64,000 bases of DNA from Coffea arabica (lineage: Eukaryota; Streptophyta; Magnoliopsida; Gentianales; Rubiaceae). A program made the translations under genes and the position numbers. The stretch covers positions 22,879,557 to 22,943,556 of the forward strand of contig NC_092320.1 in NCBI RefSeq assembly GCF_036785885.1. Reading direction: 5' to 3'. Below the pieces are notes generated by a model, which saw only the letters and a list, made by a program, of their open reading frames with translations, ran no database searches and was not told where the DNA came from. Positions 58,382-64,000 of the stretch are shown piece after piece. Position 1 is the stretch's first letter. Each line of letters starts with the position of its first letter.

Positions 58382-59085
58382 TTACTTCACTTGAGAAATT
58401 GTAGATACATATGCCAAATTATGGGCTTTAGCTACTGAAGATCTCCTAACCTTGTCAACTTGGATTGCAGAGAAAACACTACAAATATATAGGATGTCAT
58501 CTATTATAGAGCGGATTTGTTGAGGACAACTCTCCGGATCAGCTAGGCAATGAATCATCAAAAGATAATCAGTTCTGATTTGAGCCGAATAGCAGGAGAC
58601 AGTGCGAAGGTACCTAACAGCCCAGAAACATGCTAAAGCCTCTGTCCGCAAAGCTGTCAGAGCTAGGATTTTCATAGAATGCTGAAATATCAACTTGTCC
58701 CTGTTGTCTTCAATGACCCATGCTGTTGCCGTATTATGCATGTGATATCTAATGTCAAATCTAAAGCAAAGGATCCATCAATGGTGGTGACTAACTGGCA
58801 CTGCCAATGGTCTGTCCCTTGTTCATCAAAAAATAGCTTAAGATTTCCTTTGCTGACTGGCTTCTTACAAGCATTTAGATTTGAAGAGTACCGGTATTCA
58901 GTATCTTCCTGCCATGGCAATTTCATTCGATACATCGCTTGCGCAGGGAGCAAAATATTTTCCAGGCTTAATCGTGCACCTTCCCTATTATGGACCAGAA
59001 ACCAGAGAAGCCAGAGCTTTGGAAAATCAGAAGGAACAAGCTCGAATAGAGGACTAATTAACAATGAATCAATGGAACAGTAATT
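58382..59085 (-). pseudogene. LINE C-terminal fragment (zf-RVT/RNase H region)
   Basis: Minus-strand frames give FPKLWLLWFLVHNREGARLS (zf-RVT-RNase H linker), LDLTLDITCIIRQQHG, then ILALTALRTEALACFWAVRY and SVAKAHNLAYVSTISQ, the RNase H-like domain of plant LINEs. At least one frame change near 58700 breaks it. The chromovirus LTR begins at its upstream edge. Confidence 0.7.
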
Positions 59086-59553
59086 GAATCGAACTCAATT
59101 TCATTAATGAATCTGGAAAAAACAAATTACAAGAATAGAGGTAATGAATTTAGCTAAGAAGGTGTAAGAACTGAAGGAAATTTGAGAGGGAAACTATGAG
59201 GATTGCTCCTCAAGCTATTACAACTAATCCGGACAGGAAATGATTCAAAACTTGCTCTATAAAGCAGACAGGCCTGCTTTATATAGTTATTAGCTCCTAA
59301 CAGACTTCTAACAACACCTAATCAGGATCAATCGCGTGTCCCAATTGCGTCTACAAGTTGCTGCAAGTTGCCGCGCTTCTTGGCTTTCTGTTAGAACATA
59401 TGAAAACCCAGCAAAGGCGTGGTTTAACTTTCGCGCCTTTGCTGAAGTGATTCCTCTTGATCACGCCTTCCGTTACTGGATTCCACTCCTTCTCCCTTCC
59501 TTCTTCCTGGCACGTATCTTCTGCTTTAGTCCAGCATCCTGCATTTCATTACA
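59064..59553 (-). repeat. 3' LTR of the chromovirus (approximate bounds)
   Basis: Follows the pol stop at 59582 and a purine-rich tract (GAGAGGGAGG on the minus strand). Likely start TGTAATGAAATG (plus 59542-59553). A TATA box CTATATAAAG lies at plus 59277-59286. The outer end near 59064 is a guess because the other LTR is outside the window. Confidence 0.6.
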
Positions 59554-59581
59554 ATACCTCCCTCTCATAAGACCTTTGTCC

Positions 59582-62500
59582 TCAAGGTCGAAATTGGGGA
59601 AACTTCTCTCTTATTTGCTCAGCATCTTCCCAAGTTGCTTCTGCAAGATCAGTTCCCCACCACTGGATAAACGATTGAGTTACAGCTGCATTCTTCCTCT
59701 TGATCATCATTCTGCTTAACAGAGCCACAGGCTCTACTCTGATCTGCCCCCTTTCATCAGTGTCTGGTAGTTGCAGGATAGGTGTGGTCAGGTCCCCTAG
59801 CTTCTTCTTTAGCAGAGACACATGAAACACAGGGTGGATCCTTGATGTAGTAGGTAGCCTGAGCCTGTAGGCCACCTCTCCGATCCTTTCCTCTATACAA
59901 TAGGGGCCAAAGTACTTAGCAGATAATTTGGTGTTGTTCCGGATCATCACAGATGAATATCTGTAAGGTTGCAACCTTAAATATACCCAATCTCCAACCT
60001 GGAATTCCCTTTCACTCCTATGCTCATCAGCATATTTCTTCATTCTCTCCTGGGCTGCTTTTAGGTTGTGTTGCAATAGTTCGTCCATTTTCTTCCTGTC
60101 TCTTATGTAGTCTTCCACTGTTGCCACCTTTGTTTGCATATAGGGTCCAAGTGCTAGCTGGGGTGGTTTGGTCCTATAAAGAGCCTCAAAAGGGCTCATC
60201 TGTACAGCAGTATGGAAAGTGGTATTATACCACCATTCTGCCAAGGATAACTAGGAGTTCCACCTCTTTGGCTCCAGGTGAGACATACACCTGAGATACA
60301 TTTCTAGTACTTGGTTTACCCTTTCTGTTTGGCCATCTGTTTGGGGGTGGTAGGCTATACTCAGGCTTAACCCTGCCCCCAATAGTGTGAATAGCTCAGT
60401 CCAGAATTGACTAACAAAGACCTTATCCCTATCTGAGATCATACTTTGTGGAATGCCATGTAGTTTACTGACATGATCCAGGAAAATTCTAGCTATTTTG
60501 GGGGCATCAAAAAGGTGAGATAAGCTCATGAAGTGAGCATATTTGGTAAACATGTCCACTACAATTAGGATGGTGTCCTTCCCTTCTGATTTGGGTAGCC
60601 CCTCTATGAAATCCATGGTGACATGACTCCAAGAGTGCTGTGGGATGGGGAGGGGTTGGAGCAGTCCTGGATAAGCCATACGTTCATCCTTACACTTCCT
60701 GCAGGTGTCACACTGTAATATTGTTGCCTTGATTTCCTTGAACATGCCTGGACAATAGAATAGCTGTTTGGCTCTTATCCAGCTGGCTTGTATGCCTGAA
60801 TGTCCACCTAACTAGGAGTCATGAAGGGCAGTAATGAGTTTCCTCCTTATTTCTCCTCCCTGTCCTACTACCACCCTTCCTTTATATCTCAGGATTCCAC
60901 TCTGATAGTTGTATGCTGAATCCTGTTCTGGGGATGCTAGGATTCCCCTGATGAGATCTTGAGCCCAGCTATCTCCAGTGTAGCTTTCCATCACCTCTTT
61001 CATCCATTCTGGTATAACTGTTGTAGTTGCTGCACACTCAGGTCCCTCATTTCCCCTTCTGGAGAATGCATCGGCCACTATATTATCCTTCTCCTTTTTG
61101 TAGCATATCTCATAACTTAGTCCCATCAGTTTAGTCAACCACTTCTGTTGGAGGGGGGTGGTGATCCTCTGTTCCAGTAGATATTTCAAACTTTGGTGGT
61201 CAATGTTGATGATAAAATGGTGCCCCTCTAAGTAATGCCTCCACTTAGTGACTGCTGTGACTAAAGCCAGCAGTTCCTTTTCATAAATTGACATTCCCAA
61301 ATTCTTCTGTCCCAGGCTTTGGCTGAGGAAAGCCAATGGCTTCTTATTCTACATCAGGACAGCCCCTATCCCTCCATAGCAAGCATCTGTTTCTATCACA
61401 AAGGGCTGGGTGAAGTCTGGAAGGGCGAGTACAGGAGTGCTACACATAGCTAACTTTAGCTTTTGGAAAGCATCTTCAGCTTCCTCTCCCCAGTTATAGC
61501 CATCTTTCCTGAGGAGGTTAGTTAAGGGTTTTGCAATAGCACCATACCCCTTGACGAACTTCCTGTAGTAACCAGTTAGACCAAGGAATCCCTTCAGCTG
61601 CTTGGTGTTTCCTGGTCTTGGCCACTGCATCATGCTGTCAATTTTCTTGGGATCAGCTCTTACTCCTTCTGCTGAGATGATGTGGCCTAGATATTCCACT
61701 TGTTTCTGAGCAAAAGAGCATTTACTCTCTTTTGCAAAGAGTTGGTGTTGCCTCAGAATCTCCAGGACCTCAGTAACATGATTAATATGTTCTTCTAGAG
61801 TAGGGCTGTAGATAAGTATATCATCAAAAAATACCAATACATGCTTCCTTAGTTGTTTCTAAAATACCTGATTCATCAGGCCCTGGAAGGTTGCGGGAGC
61901 ATTGGTCAAACCAAATGGCATGACCTTAAATTCATATAACCCTTAATGTGTCCTGAAGGCTGTTTTGGGAATGTCTTCTTCACGAACTCTTATTTGGAAG
62001 TACCCTGCTCTGAGGTCAATTTTAGAGTAGTACTTGGATCCATGCAGTTCATCCAGCAGCTCATCAATAAGGGGCATAGGGAACTTATTCTTGACTGTGA
62101 GATCGTTCAGCTATCTGTAATCCACACAGAATCTCCATGAGCCATCTTTCTTTTTGACCAGAAGTACTGGTGAAGCAAAAGGACTGCTACTCAGCTGAAT
62201 GATCCCAGATTGCAGCATTTCCTGCACTAGTTTCTCAATCTCAGACTTCTGGATGTAGGGACACCTATAGGGCCTCATCTGGAATGGCTTTGCTCCCTCT
62301 TTGAGAGTGATGCAGTGATCCTGGCTCCTCTCAGGGGTTAGTCCTTGAGGTTCTTGAAATACATCCTTAAACCTCTGCAGTAACTTCTCCATTTCTGGTG
62401 ATGTTGGCTCAGGGTCTGGCTCTTTATCTTCTACTGCACTCACTTGTGCCAGAATCCCATATGCTTGTTTCCTGGTCCACTTGTATAGTCTACCCCCCCT

Positions 62501-63976
62501 TATTAGCTTCAACTGTACTGCATTGCCCTCCCCCTTTAGTTCAACTTGCTGCTTACCCTTTTTGAACCTCATACTTAGTCCTCTGAAGTCAAACTCCATT
62601 GGACTGTATCTAGCTAACCAATCAACTCCTAGTATCATATCGCACCCCCCTAACCTTAGAGTATTGAAATGGTGTTGGAACTCATATCCCTGCATCTTCC
62701 ATGTTACAGGCTTGGTGATGCTCCTAGACTGCAGCCTTTCTCCATTGGCCACCCTAACTGACAGAGCTCCACATTTAGTTCCCAAATTCAAACTCTTAGC
62801 CACTTGTTCATCCATGAAGCAATGTGTACTGCCACTGTCAACCAGGGCAATAATGGTCTTCCCTCTAATCATCCCCTTTATCCTGATGGTTTTGTGCTCA
62901 CTCCCTCCTGCCAAAGCATGGATAGAAACTTCTATATGCTCATTTTCTAATTCTCCCTCAATACAGTCACAAAATACCTCAGTCTCCCCTTTTCTCCCCC
63001 CTTCTTCCTCAGTAGTTGGCATCTCTTTCTCCTCCATAACTAACAAGTTTAAATGGGATTGTTTACAAAAATGCCCAATAGTATATGGTTCAGCACATTT
63101 GAAGCAGAGTCCCTTTTCCCTCCCAAGGTTGAGCTCTGCTGGGGTGAGTCTTTTGAATTGGTTCTGAGTATTATAGTGGTTATGGCAGGTTTTGGGGATT
63201 TGTTTATCAGGTAATTTGGGGTAGCTTGGGATTTTGTCAGGAAATTTGGGGTGGTGTGGGGCTTTAAGCAGGGGTTTCTGGTAGCTGGGGCTATAGGAAG
63301 GGGCTTTGTGGATTTTCTGCAATGCTCTCAGGTTCCTCTCCTGCAGTTTGGCAGCCTCTATAGCATCCGCCGGTGTTTTAGGTTTGGCAAGTTTTACCAT
63401 AGTTACTATTTCTTCCTTTAATCCACTTAGAAAACATGTTTTGTAATAGCAATCTTGCTAATGAGGAAGGGAAGGCATTACCAGGGCTTTGAGCATTTCG
63501 AATTTCTCCAAGTAGTCAGCTACTGAACCTATTTGCATCAGTTTGTTGAACTCTTCTATGGCTTCCTCAGGAGAGCCATCTCCAAACCTCTCGCATAGTG
63601 CATTGCAGAGCTCCCCCCATGGAATATCCTCCCTCCCATTGAATACACCATGAAACCAGATATCTGCCTTATCCTTGAAATAGAGTTCTGCAACCTCAGA
63701 CTTCATTTCCTCCTCTACTCCATTGATTTTGAAGTACTTATTGGCCTTTCTGATCCATTCCCTAGGATTTTCCCCAGTGAATGATGGCAGGTCCACCTTA
63801 GGTAATCTGGTGAAAGTCCTGTGGCCCTGAGGTTCAGATCTATCCATAGCTCCTTTCTGCTCTTTCTTTCTCCTGCTCCCTTCTTGATGTCTTGATTCTA
63901 ACTCTGAGCTGCTGCCCTCTACATCCTTTCCTTTGTCGTTCAGTTTGGCTAACATTTGCGCCATCATGTTCATCAT
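59582..63976 (-). pseudogene. Chromovirus gag-pol, one frame with seven premature stops
   Basis: Copies RNA to DNA and integrates it. In order: Gag (63976-63200; LPSFTGENPREWIRKANKYF), knuckle CFKCAEPYTIGHFC near 63109, protease ALVDSGSTHCF near 62850, RT from 62170 (VKKKDGSWRFCVDYR) with catalytic FFDD near 61830, RNase H (TDACYGGIGAVL near 61390), integrase (60745-59900; YHPQTDGQTERVNQ) and a C-terminal chromodomain (59760-59600), which in this group guides insertion to methylated-histone chromatin. Stops lie at 63458, 62111, 61943, 61859, 61349, 60812 and 60251 (low ends), before the natural stop at 59582. All are in phase; no frameshift is needed over 4.4 kb. Confidence 0.88.
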
Positions 63977-64000
63977 GCCTTCATACTTTTGATCCAGGTT

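Larger units (their letters stand above)
59064..64000 (-). mobile_element. Ty3/gypsy chromovirus, partial (continues past the right edge)
   Basis: Minus-oriented LTR retrotransposon with order gag, protease, RT, RNase H, integrase, chromodomain, then a short 3' LTR. The chromodomain and short LTR fit the Reina-type chromoviruses, though I cannot exclude other clades. The 5' LTR and gag start are beyond position 64000. Confidence 0.85.

Noticed and set aside
62481..63167. 228-codon plus-strand open frame
   Set aside because: It is the complement of the chromovirus gag-pol coding strand; the opposite frame has clear protease and knuckle motifs.
1..64000. CRISPR arrays, operons or bacterial features
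   Set aside because: Introns, LTR elements, plant transposons and poly-A tails show plant nuclear DNA; no spacer-repeat structure was seen.

Overview
The window looks like nuclear DNA of a flowering plant, most likely a eudicot. It is AT-rich and crowded with plant transposon families: LINE fragments, SIRE-like Ty1/copia gag-only elements, a CACTA (En/Spm) element, a chromovirus, a Tekay/Del-like solo LTR, a Helitron and hAT-type MITEs. Ordinary genes are scarce. Gag-only LTR elements of this kind (TR-GAG) were first described in coffee, but nothing here fixes the species. All homology calls come from motif recognition; no search was run.

Layout. 1-1292: nothing clear. 1293-4648: 5'-truncated dead LINE split by a palindrome-rich hAT-like MITE (2566-3093). 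5600-7432: promoter-like DNA dense in ACGT-core motifs, then an ~81-bp tandem repeat. 7438-15216: gag-only copia-type element A, whose 3' LTR is split by a second gag-only element, C (10382-14282). 15222-18413: tandem duplications and simple repeats. 18414-18851 (-): a small RING-H2 protein gene, the best host gene here. 20455-20923: second MITE of the first family. 22074-29740: a local segmental duplication; its second copy was opened by a ~2.9-kb Helitron (25344-28251), and other hAT-like MITEs lie between the copies. 30458-30840: N-terminal remnant of a CC-NBS-LRR resistance gene.

31500-42731 (-): a CACTA element with a four-exon TNP2 transposase gene (two nonsense codons) and a TNP1/Transposase_24 gene interrupted by gag-only element B (32451-36211). 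42900-43565: LINE tail. 46022-50110: ~4.1-kb solo LTR with a perfect 5-bp target duplication. 51935-52343: third MITE of the first family. 54037-54249 (-): an unidentified coding fragment. 56400-57480: degenerate repeats next to a possible 5' exon. 58382-59085 (-): LINE fragment. 59064 to the right edge (-): a chromovirus whose pol frame keeps one phase for 4.4 kb but carries seven premature stops.

The most distinctive system is the gag-only family A/B/C. Each has LTRs, a Met-tRNA-type primer site, a gag-like ORF with zinc knuckles and a polypurine tract, but no protease, integrase or reverse transcriptase, so it must use enzymes supplied in trans. Their LTR promoters carry arrays of TCGGACGC and palindromic TCGGACGTCCGA (exactly 22 bp apart in all four pairs of C), then two inverted MSA-like MYB sites, then a TATA box.
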